Part shown: one piece after another, positions 1-5,518 of the stretch
Numbering within the stretch: the stretch's first letter is position 1
Layout of the letters: each line of letters begins with the position of its first letter
Assembly: GCA_030636125.1 (NCBI GenBank)
Contig: DAOVXM010000211.1
Coordinates: forward strand, 1 to 5,519
DNA from: Chloroflexota bacterium
GTDB lineage: Bacteria; Chloroflexota; Anaerolineae; Anaerolineales; UBA4823
DNA length: 5,519 nucleotides
Reading direction: 5' to 3'
Notes under the pieces: generated by a model
What the model was told of the DNA's origin: nothing
The model's input: only the letters and a program-made list of their open reading frames with translations
Databases searched by the model: none
Translations under genes and position numbers: made by a program

Positions 1-284
1 AAATGCCGGCGCGTTTACTGCTTTGGGCCGGAATCGTGATTGCCTATTATTTCATTACTCTTCCATCTGCGATAATCCCGCAATATTACTTAGTAGGGGA
101 TCCTACCTACGAAATCCTGCCCGCTGTCCTGGGTGCTTATACGGACTATATTCCGCAGGCGATTTTCGATATCTTCATCACTTCCCTGGTCTTTATCGCC
201 CTGCCGTTGTCATACGTCCGTCCGCTGTGGTACGAAACGAAGAAAGCGCCAGAGCAAAACGGCTCAGGCACAAAATTGGCATGA
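1..284 (+). CDS. C-terminal part of a small membrane protein, 5' end outside the window
   Basis: This reading frame is open from the left edge and stops at 282-284, so the gene probably begins upstream. The first ATG at position 3 lacks a visible ribosome binding site because the window starts there. The visible 93 residues hold two strongly hydrophobic stretches, roughly residues 4-24 and 53-71. An amphipathic, tyrosine- and proline-rich loop (PQYYLVGDPTYEI) lies between them, and a charged cytoplasmic-looking tail ends in KKAPEQNGSGTKLA. The arrangement resembles the C-terminus of small multi-pass proteins such as ECF-type substrate-binding components, but I do not recognise a family and no function should be assigned. 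It lies 47 bases upstream of the histidine kinase on the same strand, so co-transcription is plausible. An association with signalling is only inferred from position. Confidence 0.6.
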   Translation, partial: MPARLLLWAGIVIAYYFITLPSAIIPQYYLVGDPTYEILPAVLGAYTDYIPQAIFDIFITSLVFIALPLSYVRPLWYETKKAPEQNGSGTKLA

Positions 285-331
285 CCGGATCGAAGTGGTG
301 AAGTTCAAGATGAATAGGAAAAAGGTGCTCT

Positions 332-2308
332 ATGCAAATGAAAAACTCGGTAATCTGGAGGATGATCGCCTGGTTCCTGCTGCTGGCGCTGATCCCGCTC
401 GGCACCGTTATGATCTTCGTTCAGAGGCAGGTGAACCAGACTGTGCTGAACGTCGAATTACAAGCAGCCCTCAAGGAGGCGCGCCTTTTAGCCGCGGAAA
501 GCGCCAATCACCCAGATGCGTTCGGGGAGCACGCCCAGGTTTATGAAAGTGGTGAAGAGATCGCCTTCATCCTGGGAACGGATGGTACTTACCTGGCCCA
601 TACTGACCGCCAGAAGGCCGGCACTCCTGCTGGTAATGACTTCACCCCCGAGATCCTGCAAACATTTACCTCCGGTGAAGACGGGAGCCTAAACAACGCC
701 GCCAACGACCAGATTATCGGTTATGCAGCCATTCCGGGCCAAAATGCAGTTGCGGTCATCCTCAAAGATAACCAGGCTGTTATCAACACCCTGGATTCTC
801 TTTCAAGATCCATTTTTATACAACTTTCCGTCATACTGCTGATAACATCCATTGTTAGCGGGATAGCCATCCTAGCGGTGATCAGTCCATTACGGCAGTT
901 GGCAAACTTTGCCGATCAAGTAGGCTCCGGGAACCTGGATGCAACGATAGATCAGACTGATCTTGAAGGTGAAATCGCAGTGCTGGCAGGCAGCCTGAGC
1001 AACATGGCAGCCCGCCTGCGCGACCTTATTTACAACCTGGAAAGTAAAGTCGAAGAACGCACCCGCGACCTGGCCATTGCAGCGGATGTATCGCGCCAGA
1101 TCACGCGCGTGCTGGATATGGAAAATCTCCTGCCGGAATTAGTGGAGAAAACGCGGCAGGGCTTCAGTCTGTATTACGTCTCCTTGTACTTATACGACCA
1201 GCAGACAGAAGGACTAACCTTGGAGGCAGGCACAGGCAAGGAAGGCCCCCTGATGAAGTCGGAAGCAAAATCATTTCACATCAGCGCGCGCCCGAGTCTG
1301 GTGGCGCAGGTGGCGCGTGAACGCAAGGTCGAAATCATCAATGATACAGAGCAGTCTACCATTTACTCCATCAATCCGCACCTGCCTGACACGCGGGCTG
1401 AAGCGGCATTCCCGATGTTGGTGAGCGATGAGCTTGTAGGCGTGCTTGACTTGCAGTCTGAGACCGTGGGGCGCTTCCAGGAGAGCGAATCGCAAATCTT
1501 CTCAACGCTTGCCGAACAGATCGCTATTGCGGTACGCAATGCGCAGTTATACCGCCAGCAGGAACACGTGGCGCAGGAATTGGAGCGCACCGACCTGATG
1601 AAGAGCCAGTTCCTGGCCAGCATGAGCCATGAATTGCGCACACCGCTTAATGCGATTATCAATTTCACCCAACTGATCGCAATGGGTGTGGCCGGACCTG
1701 TGACGGAAGACCAGCTGAGCATGTTGAATACCTCCCTGAGCAGTTCCAAACACCTGCTGCAGCTGATCAACGATGTGCTGGATATCAGCAAAATACAGGC
1801 GGGCAAATTGAGCCTGTATATTGAAGAGGATGTGAACCTGTATGATGAGATCCAAGCGGTGGTGGACATGGCCGAGCCCTTGCTGGGTAAACAAAACGCC
1901 TTATTGGAGCAACCAATAGAATTCATTCAAGATATTGATGATAACCTGCCGTTGACTGCCTGTGACCGGCGCCGCATCCGCCAGGTGCTGTTGAACCTGC
2001 TTTCCAACGCGATCAAATTCACCGAGCAGGGCAGCATCACCCTGAGCGTGAAAAAGAAGGGGGAAGAATCCATCTTTGCTGTGATGGATACAGGTCCTGG
2101 CATCCCGCAGGAAATGCAGTCTCGCATCTTTGAGCCTTTTATCCAATCGACCGATGGTATTAAACATGCGCAAGGCACCGGGCTGGGTCTGCACATCTCG
2201 CGCAGCCTGGTCCAGGCGCACGGCGGCGACCTGTGGGTGGAGAGCAAAATTGGCGAAGGGACTACGATCTTCTTTACCCTGCCCTTCCGACCGCCATTGA
2301 CGCAATAA
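332..2308 (+). CDS. Membrane sensor histidine kinase: Cache-like sensor, HAMP, GAF, HisKA, HATPase
   Basis: This 658-residue inner-membrane kinase autophosphorylates a histidine in response to an unidentified signal and should pass the phosphate to the receiver encoded just downstream. Seen in order: transmembrane helix at about 11-30; extracytoplasmic segment at 31-158 with a Cache-like ending (LGTDGTYLAHTD, later GYAAIPGQNAVAVIL); second helix at about 161-184; HAMP at about 185-237; GAF at about 260-405; short coiled coil; HisKA with phosphoacceptor H433 in MSHELRTPLN; HATPase with N-box N555 and N559, DTGPGIP at 586-592, IFEPF at 599-603 and GTGLGL at 615-620. All catalytic motifs are intact. 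The start at 332 is preceded by AAAGGTG (321-327), only 4 bases away. The ATG at 338 has 10-base spacing and is an equally possible start, giving 656 residues. There is no attached receiver, so the kinase is not a fused hybrid. The ligand cannot be read from the sequence. Confidence 0.95.
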   Translation: MQMKNSVIWRMIAWFLLLALIPLGTVMIFVQRQVNQTVLNVELQAALKEARLLAAESANHPDAFGEHAQVYESGEEIAFILGTDGTYLAHTDRQKAGTPAGNDFTPEILQTFTSGEDGSLNNAANDQIIGYAAIPGQNAVAVILKDNQAVINTLDSLSRSIFIQLSVILLITSIVSGIAILAVISPLRQLANFADQVGSGNLDATIDQTDLEGEIAVLAGSLSNMAARLRDLIYNLESKVEERTRDLAIAADVSRQITRVLDMENLLPELVEKTRQGFSLYYVSLYLYDQQTEGLTLEAGTGKEGPLMKSEAKSFHISARPSLVAQVARERKVEIINDTEQSTIYSINPHLPDTRAEAAFPMLVSDELVGVLDLQSETVGRFQESESQIFSTLAEQIAIAVRNAQLYRQQEHVAQELERTDLMKSQFLASMSHELRTPLNAIINFTQLIAMGVAGPVTEDQLSMLNTSLSSSKHLLQLINDVLDISKIQAGKLSLYIEEDVNLYDEIQAVVDMAEPLLGKQNALLEQPIEFIQDIDDNLPLTACDRRRIRQVLLNLLSNAIKFTEQGSITLSVKKKGEESIFAVMDTGPGIPQEMQSRIFEPFIQSTDGIKHAQGTGLGLHISRSLVQAHGGDLWVESKIGEGTTIFFTLPFRPPLTQ

Positions 2309-2315
2309 AGGAGGT
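2307..2315 (+). promoter_or_regulatory. Strong Shine-Dalgarno of the receiver gene, overlapping the kinase stop codon
   Basis: AAAGGAGGT is close to a full anti-Shine-Dalgarno match. It sits 5-6 bases before the ATG at 2321 and uses the last two bases of the kinase TAA stop (2306-2308). This fixes the receiver start and suggests that the two genes share one mRNA with coupled translation. Confidence 0.85.
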
Positions 2316-2320
2316 TACTT

Positions 2321-2731
2321 ATGAATCCTCAACAACCCGTTCTGGTTTACGTGGAAGACGACGAGGCCAGCATCATTGTGATGAAAGCGATCGTCGAAAG
2401 AGTAATGAAATTGCAGACCCTGCATGTTCTGCAAAACAGGTCTGATTTTATGCAGCAGGTGAAGCAGCTCGGTGTGAGGCCCGATATCTTTCTATTTGAC
2501 ATACAAATGGACCCTTTTAACGGATTTGATTTGTTGGCCATGTTACGAAATGACCCGCAGTTCAACAAGAGCAAGGTGGTCGCCCTCACAGCCAGTGTGA
2601 TGAGCGAAGAGGTGGCGCGCCTGAAGCGAAGAGGCTTTGACGGCGCGATTGCCAAGCCGCTGAATATCGATGCTTTCCCGGATTTGATCGCCAAGATCAT
2701 GAATGGCGAGAGCGTCTGGTATATCGTCTGA
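2321..2731 (+). CDS. Single-domain CheY-like response regulator
   Basis: This 136-residue cytoplasmic protein consists almost entirely of one receiver domain. The acidic pair D13-D14 (in VEDDE) should bind magnesium, and D60 (in LFDIQM) is the expected phosphorylation site. T90 (in ALTAS) and K112-P113 (in IAKPL) complete the canonical active site, so the domain should be phosphorylatable. After the receiver only a short tail, ending in ESVWYIV, remains. There is no DNA-binding or enzymatic output domain. It starts 12 bases after the kinase stop with an excellent ribosome binding site, so the upstream kinase is its obvious phosphodonor. Such lone receivers act by protein-protein contact or as phosphorelay intermediates, and the partner here is unknown. 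The tail appears native rather than truncated, because it follows the last receiver helix and ends at a normal stop. Confidence 0.93.
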   Translation: MNPQQPVLVYVEDDEASIIVMKAIVERVMKLQTLHVLQNRSDFMQQVKQLGVRPDIFLFDIQMDPFNGFDLLAMLRNDPQFNKSKVVALTASVMSEEVARLKRRGFDGAIAKPLNIDAFPDLIAKIMNGESVWYIV

Positions 2732-2794
2732 GACTTGGGCTTGACGCTAATCTCGCTAACCCCTCAACGTATTGATGATAAAAGGAAGGCATAG

Positions 2795-2863
2795 ATGAAT
2801 AACCTGGGGGTTCAAACCCGTTCCGAAGCGCTGGTTTTGGCGGCAAAGAACAACCTGATCTAG
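2795..2863 (+). pseudogene. Remnant of the C-terminal end of a LuxR/NarL-type helix-turn-helix regulator
   Basis: A 22-codon frame from ATG 2795 to TAG 2861-2863 reads MNNLGVQTRSEALVLAAKNNLI. This matches the usual end of LuxR-family DNA-binding domains, in which the recognition helix is followed by a KLGVxxRTEA segment and a final alpha-helix ending in GLI/GLL. An in-frame TAG lies immediately before the ATG, so the rest of the domain is not joined to it. A purine-rich AAAAGGAAGG (2780-2789) precedes the ATG at a workable distance, so it could be translated, but 22 residues cannot form the DNA-binding fold. I read it as the surviving tail of a deleted regulator, possibly one that once served the kinase upstream. 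Chance similarity cannot be excluded at this length. Confidence 0.5.
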
Positions 2864-2883
2864 ATTTTATTGCGTGTCAAGTG

Positions 2884-2909
2884 AATACCTGTCCAAATGG
2901 ACAGGTATT
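2884..2909 (+). terminator. Perfect 11-bp hairpin, candidate terminator of the kinase-receiver operon
   Basis: AATACCTGTCC (2884-2894) pairs perfectly with GGACAGGTATT (2899-2909) across the four-base loop AAAT. The 3' side runs into TTTCCTTT, a weak interrupted U-tract. The position, after the receiver and the LuxR-like remnant and before the next gene's leader, suits a rho-independent terminator. Because the stem also contains the GACAGGT unit repeated just downstream, it could instead be a protein-binding inverted repeat or part of a mobile-element end. Confidence 0.5.
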
Positions 2910-2952
2910 TCCTTTAAAAGAGACAGGTGGAAAAAAACGAAAGAGACAGGTT
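2887..2952. repeat. Cluster of GACAGGT repeats: one inverted and three direct copies
   Basis: ACCTGTC occurs at 2887-2893 and its complement GACAGGT at 2900-2906, 2922-2928 and 2946-2952, so the direct copies are spaced 22 and 24 bases apart. The last two lie within identical 12-mers, AAAGAGACAGGT at 2917-2928 and 2941-2952. Spacing near two helical turns would place the sites on one face of the DNA, as expected for cooperative protein binding. The left flank TGTCAAGTGAATACC (from 2875) starts with TGT, which is typical of the ends of insertion sequences using DDE integrase-type transposases. IS21-like elements carry several internal repeats near their ends. No transposase gene and no matching opposite end are present, so this would at most be a solo end. 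Confidence 0.6.
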
Positions 2953-2969
2953 ACAGACTGCCTCAAAAT

Positions 2970-2989
2970 CTATAGAATATTTTATAGAC
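2970..2989. repeat. AT-rich near-perfect 20-bp palindrome upstream of the Lnt-like gene
   Basis: TCTATAGAATATTTTATAGA is symmetrical about its centre apart from one mismatched pair: the outer arms TCTATA/TATAGA and the inner AATATT core all match. It sits 76-95 bases before the ATG of the Lnt-like gene, where an operator or promoter element would be expected. A -10-like TAGAAT (2974-2979) with a poor -35-like TTACAG (2952-2957) at 16-base spacing overlaps it. Both the promoter and operator readings are tentative. Confidence 0.4.
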
Positions 2990-3051
2990 AAGCTGGTTTT
3001 AGGGAAGCACCTGCCGACCCATTACCCACCCGCCGAAGATAAGACATACCC

Positions 3052-3058
3052 AAAGGAG
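3052..3058 (+). promoter_or_regulatory. Shine-Dalgarno of the Lnt-like gene
   Basis: AAAGGAG lies 6 bases before the ATG at 3065, separated by an A-rich spacer. It supports this start over internal methionines. Confidence 0.8.
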
Positions 3059-3064
3059 TAAAAA

Positions 3065-4588
3065 ATGAACACCAAATCTAACAAAACCCTTTCCATTTTG
3101 ATGCTGCTGGCCGGGAGCCTGTTATGGGGATTCTCGATGGGGAGCTGGCTGGCGCCACTGGCTGCCTGGATCGGGCCGGTTCTCGTCATGCGCTACGCGC
3201 GTGATCACAAGGTCGGGCGTGGGTACCTGCTCGTCCTCGCCGCCAGCATCCTGGCGACGTGCATCGGCTTTCTCGGCATATGGCTGGGAGGGCTGCCGCG
3301 ACCGATGGTACCCTTCCTGGCTGTCGGCATCGGATTCCTATGGAGCCTGCCCTATCTTGCCGACCGGCTTTTAAATGGGCGACTGCCAGGCTTCTCGAGC
3401 ACGCTCGTCTACCCGCTGGCGGCGACGACCCTCGAATTCCTGTTCATTCATACCAACCCGTTGGGCACCTGGGGTGCAACGGGATTCACCCAGTACGGAG
3501 TTCTGCCGCTCATGCAGCTCGCATCCGTGACGGGCATGATCGGGATCACCTTCCTGATGGGCTGGTTCGCTTCCGTCGCCAACTGGGCCTGGGAGAACCG
3601 GGGGCGTGGCGCTGAGGTTCTCCGGGGACTGGGGGCTTTCGGGGCGGTTCTCGCCGTCGTGCTTGTCTTCGGCTTCGTGCGCCTGAACCTCGCCCCCACC
3701 AGTGAAACCGAGGAAACCGTACGGGTGGCCGGGATCACCGCCCAGTCGCTTGCAACCATGTTCGAGCGGGTGACGGAGAAGTTAGGTCCAGATGCAGATA
3801 TCGCATCCCCCGAATTCCGACAAGAAGTCCAGTCTCATTGGGAGGCCTATTTCAACGCGACCGTGCGCGAAGCCCAAGCAGGCGCCCAGGTGATCGTCTG
3901 GCCCGAATTGCACGCGATTACGCTGCCCTCGGACGAGGCATCCTACATTGCCCAAGCCCAGGAAGTCGCCCGCCAGAATGAGATCTACCTGGCCATCCCT
4001 CTCGGCGTCTTTGACCCCGAAATGAAGCAGATGACTGAGAACAAGTTGCTGCTGATCGACCCGAGCGGAGCGATCGTGATGGAGCACTACAAGTACGGCG
4101 GCGCTATCATGGAGACCACTTTAGTCGGCGACGGGATCCTGCAAACCGTGGATACACCCTTCGGCGTGCTTTCGGGCGTTATCTGCTATGACCTGGACTA
4201 TCCTGCGGTCATCCAACAAACTGGACGGAACGGTACAGGTCTGCTCCTTGTTCCAAGTAGTGACTGGTTTGAGATCGACCCGGTCCACAGTCAGATGGCC
4301 GTGTTCCGCGCCATCGAGAACGGCATGTCCCTCGTGCGACAAACCAACGGTGGCCTGTCGATCGCCGTCGACCCCTATGGACACGTACTCGCCCAGACGG
4401 ACTTCTTCGGTGCCACAGACCGCACGATGGTCGCCCAGGTTCCCGTCAAGCACGTTGCGACCCTCTACACGATGTTTGGGCACTGGATTGAATGGCTATG
4501 TGTGGCCGGGTTCCTGTTCGTCGTAGCCTGGGCGTTGATCGCAGGCCGGCAGGTGAAAAAACACAACGAACGCATGAAAGGAGATTGA
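3065..4588 (+). CDS. Apolipoprotein N-acyltransferase-like membrane protein with a nitrilase domain
   Basis: This 507-residue membrane protein has the layout of Lnt, which transfers an acyl chain from phospholipid to the N-terminal cysteine of lipoproteins. E. coli Lnt is about 512 residues, so this one is full length. It has about five or six hydrophobic helices (roughly 9-42, 52-76, 80-99, 112-129, 145-175, 187-207), a carbon-nitrogen hydrolase domain (about 218-460) and a final helix (about 474-493) before a basic tail. The catalytic triad is visible as E281 (VIWPE), K343 (EHYK) and C374 (VICYD). The motif NPLGTWGATGFTQYG (131-145) resembles the conserved Lnt periplasmic loop. Two deviations stand out: the usual LVPFGE after the lysine is replaced by YGGAIMETT, and ICYE is ICYD. 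It is therefore safest to call it Lnt-like, since other amidase or acyltransferase roles remain possible. The gene is clearly more GC-rich than its left and right neighbours. Confidence 0.85.
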   Translation: MNTKSNKTLSILMLLAGSLLWGFSMGSWLAPLAAWIGPVLVMRYARDHKVGRGYLLVLAASILATCIGFLGIWLGGLPRPMVPFLAVGIGFLWSLPYLADRLLNGRLPGFSSTLVYPLAATTLEFLFIHTNPLGTWGATGFTQYGVLPLMQLASVTGMIGITFLMGWFASVANWAWENRGRGAEVLRGLGAFGAVLAVVLVFGFVRLNLAPTSETEETVRVAGITAQSLATMFERVTEKLGPDADIASPEFRQEVQSHWEAYFNATVREAQAGAQVIVWPELHAITLPSDEASYIAQAQEVARQNEIYLAIPLGVFDPEMKQMTENKLLLIDPSGAIVMEHYKYGGAIMETTLVGDGILQTVDTPFGVLSGVICYDLDYPAVIQQTGRNGTGLLLVPSSDWFEIDPVHSQMAVFRAIENGMSLVRQTNGGLSIAVDPYGHVLAQTDFFGATDRTMVAQVPVKHVATLYTMFGHWIEWLCVAGFLFVVAWALIAGRQVKKHNERMKGD

Positions 4589-4590
4589 TT

Positions 4591-4839
4591 AACCATGAAA
4601 TCGATTTGATGGTCTATCTCACCCCGATCACGTTTGGCGGGTATTCCTCGGCGCTCAAGCGCATGGTGGATCACCAGATTCAGAACGTTTTACCGTTTTT
4701 CGCCAGGGTCTCGAGTGAGACACATCACCGCAAGCGATACAAAAAATATCCCGATCTTCTTGCTGTGGGTTGGATGGATGAGCCCGACGCGCAGGGTTTG
4801 AGTGGGCGGGCTCGCTGGCGTTGGGTGCTGGTGAGATGA
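4591..4839 (+). pseudogene. Fragment of a flavodoxin-fold NAD(P)H/FMN oxidoreductase, 5' and 3' truncated
   Basis: From about 4597 the frame reads EIDLMVYLTPITFGGYSS and continues through LKRMVDHQIQNVLPFF, ETHHRKRYKKYP and LLAVGWMDEPDAQ. This is the middle of a flavodoxin-like flavoprotein, in which the TPITFGG loop and following helix help to form the FMN site. The N-terminal 60 or so residues, which should carry the phosphate-binding GSPR-type loop, are missing: the homologous part begins only a few codons after the Lnt-like gene stops at 4588. After DEPDAQ (about 4793) the frame turns into unrelated residues and stops at 4837-4839. A ribosome-site-like AAAGGAG (4577-4583) and ATG at 4595 give only MKSI before a TGA at 4607. 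That stop overlaps an ATG at 4609, in frame with the fragment, so restart could at most yield 76 residues. Not expected to be functional. Confidence 0.75.
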
Positions 4840-5048
4840 TAAACGGGGCGGCGGTGGTTGAAGGGGGCGGGAAGACCATCCTCATGCGCAAGTCGTTGGA
4901 TATGGCCGCGGAAGCGCTGGTGCAGGGGCAGGGGCAGGGCATTCCGGAAGCCGCGCAAGACATCATGGCCAGGCCCGTCGTCCCCCACTGGTTGTACCGC
5001 CTGCTGGGTGGGATGGGCCGATTGGATATGAAGTTTTCTACCGGGTAA
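4797..5048 (+). pseudogene. C-terminal fragment of a second flavodoxin-fold NAD(P)H oxidoreductase
   Basis: In a different frame from the preceding fragment, residues starting FEWAGSLALGAGEMINGA and running through ALVQGQGQGIPEAAQ, MARPVVPHWLYRLLGG to the stop at 5046-5048 look like the end of a flavin reductase-like protein. In that family a WAGGLALG segment, a helix with an ALD-AAEAL pattern, and a PxxPxWLY motif close the chain. Only about 84 residues remain, and the nucleotide-binding N-terminus and centre are absent. The fragment begins right where the first flavoprotein fragment loses homology, so a deletion between two neighbouring genes is the simplest explanation. The first ATG in this frame is 4821, with no convincing ribosome binding site. 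The 3' end overlaps the convergent gene on the other strand by 11 bases. Confidence 0.7.
4923..4939 (+). repeat. Short tandem CAGGGG repeat inside the flavoprotein remnant
   Basis: CAGGGG is repeated 2.8 times without interruption and encodes QGQGQG. It lies in a loop where related proteins usually have a single short EGxxIP-type turn, so it looks like slippage expansion of two or so extra codon pairs. The frame is kept because the unit is six bases long. Confidence 0.6.
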
Positions 5049-5421
5049 GCGCAAGATATAGTTGAACGATGGACATTACCAGACTAGCTATTGCTCCAGA
5101 AGCATTCGATACAAATACAACTGCGAAAGAAAAAATTGCTCCAGCGATAAGTCCTGGTCTGACAAGTGCACCTCTGCTCAATATACAAAAAGCCACTGTT
5201 AATTGAAAGACGATGAGCGATATGGTAATTAGTCTTGCATGGGGAATAACGACTTTTTGAATCAAATACTTTGCGGGAGCTAAAATGGCTTTATCAGCAA
5301 AGCCTCCATAAAATTCATCGCTATGACGCAGGGTATACACTGAATTGAAAATTGCGCCTATTAGATATAGAACACCAAATCCAATCTCGATCAAGTTTCG
5401 GAAAAGACTATTTACTTCCAT
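5038..5421 (-). CDS. Four-helix membrane protein of unknown function
   Basis: The 127-residue product (from ATG at 5421; a TTG at 5430 would add three residues) starts MEVNSLFRNLIEIGFG. It has about four hydrophobic helices, near residues 10-31, 64-84, 88-106 and 110-126 of the ATG-start form. A polar loop between the first two contains LRHSDEFYGGFADKAIL. The organisation recalls small DoxX-like or other four-helix membrane proteins, but I recognise no catalytic motif and assign no function. The ATG start is favoured because it overlaps the stop of the upstream coding frame (TAG at 5408-5410) by 14 bases, a typical coupled arrangement; a GGAG lies too close to the ATG to be a normal ribosome site. 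The gene is much more AT-rich (about 40% GC in a sampled stretch) than the + strand genes it meets. Its last codons overlap the flavoprotein remnant. Confidence 0.7.
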   Translation of the reverse strand: MEVNSLFRNLIEIGFGVLYLIGAIFNSVYTLRHSDEFYGGFADKAILAPAKYLIQKVVIPHARLITISLIVFQLTVAFCILSRGALVRPGLIAGAIFSFAVVFVSNASGAIASLVMSIVQLYLALTR

Positions 5422-5518
5422 GCTCCGCAAATGATACGGCCTGTTGTTTAGAACTTCTAACTGTTAGCAAGCCAGTCACATAGGTAGATATAAATATCAG
5501 GGCAAAGGGAATCCACGT
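5408..5518 (-). CDS. C-terminal end of a membrane protein, 5' part outside the window
   Basis: On the minus strand the frame is open from the right edge to TAG at 5408-5410, giving 36 residues. They form a hydrophobic helix (WIPFALIFISTYVTGLLTV) followed by a polar tail, RSSKQQAVSFAEHGSK. A helix plus short hydrophilic tail ending exactly across the start codon of the next gene is the normal look of an operon boundary, which is the main support. The family cannot be recognised from this fragment. The start, and any promoter for this two-gene unit, lie beyond the window. Confidence 0.5.
   Translation of the reverse strand, partial: TWIPFALIFISTYVTGLLTVRSSKQQAVSFAEHGSK

Larger units (their letters stand above)
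2732..3064. other. Intergenic spacer of 333 bases with decayed coding and repeat sequence
   Basis: No complete gene of ordinary size is present. The first part (2732-2863) is unremarkable except for a 22-codon LuxR-tail-like remnant. The central part (2875-2952) holds a hairpin and four GACAGGT/ACCTGTC copies. The region near 2970-2989 is an AT-rich palindrome. The last 60 bases are ordinary leader sequence ending in AAAGGAG before the next gene. The spacer is visibly more AT-rich than the gene to its right. Confidence 0.7.

Noticed and set aside
1363..1926. 187-codon open frame on the minus strand inside the kinase gene
   Set aside because: It is rich in serine, cysteine and tryptophan, lacks any recognisable domain, and lies opposite the GAF and HisKA coding region, which is clearly real. 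It is a shadow frame.
2741..2775. TTGACG at 2741 as a -35 box with the downstream TATTGA as a -10 box
   Set aside because: The spacing is about 23 bases, well outside the usual 16-18, and no better -10 is present.
2887..2952. CRISPR-like array
   Set aside because: The units are only 7-12 bases long with about 12-16 bases between them and differ in orientation. No cas gene is present.
2875..3060. A complete insertion sequence in the spacer
   Set aside because: There is no transposase frame, no matching inverted end to the right and no visible target duplication. At most a solo end is present.
4121..4483. 120-codon open frame on the minus strand inside the Lnt-like gene
   Set aside because: It lies opposite the conserved nitrilase domain and has no motif. 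GC-rich sequence keeps antisense frames open by chance.
4708..4721. Small hairpin GTCTC-GAGT-GAGAC
   Set aside because: A 5-bp stem inside a former coding region with no T-run; expected by chance.
4655..5054. Overlapping minus-strand frames opposite the flavoprotein remnants
   Set aside because: The plus strand shows recognisable flavoprotein sequence, while the minus frames are low-complexity and rich in Pro, Ala, Ser and His.
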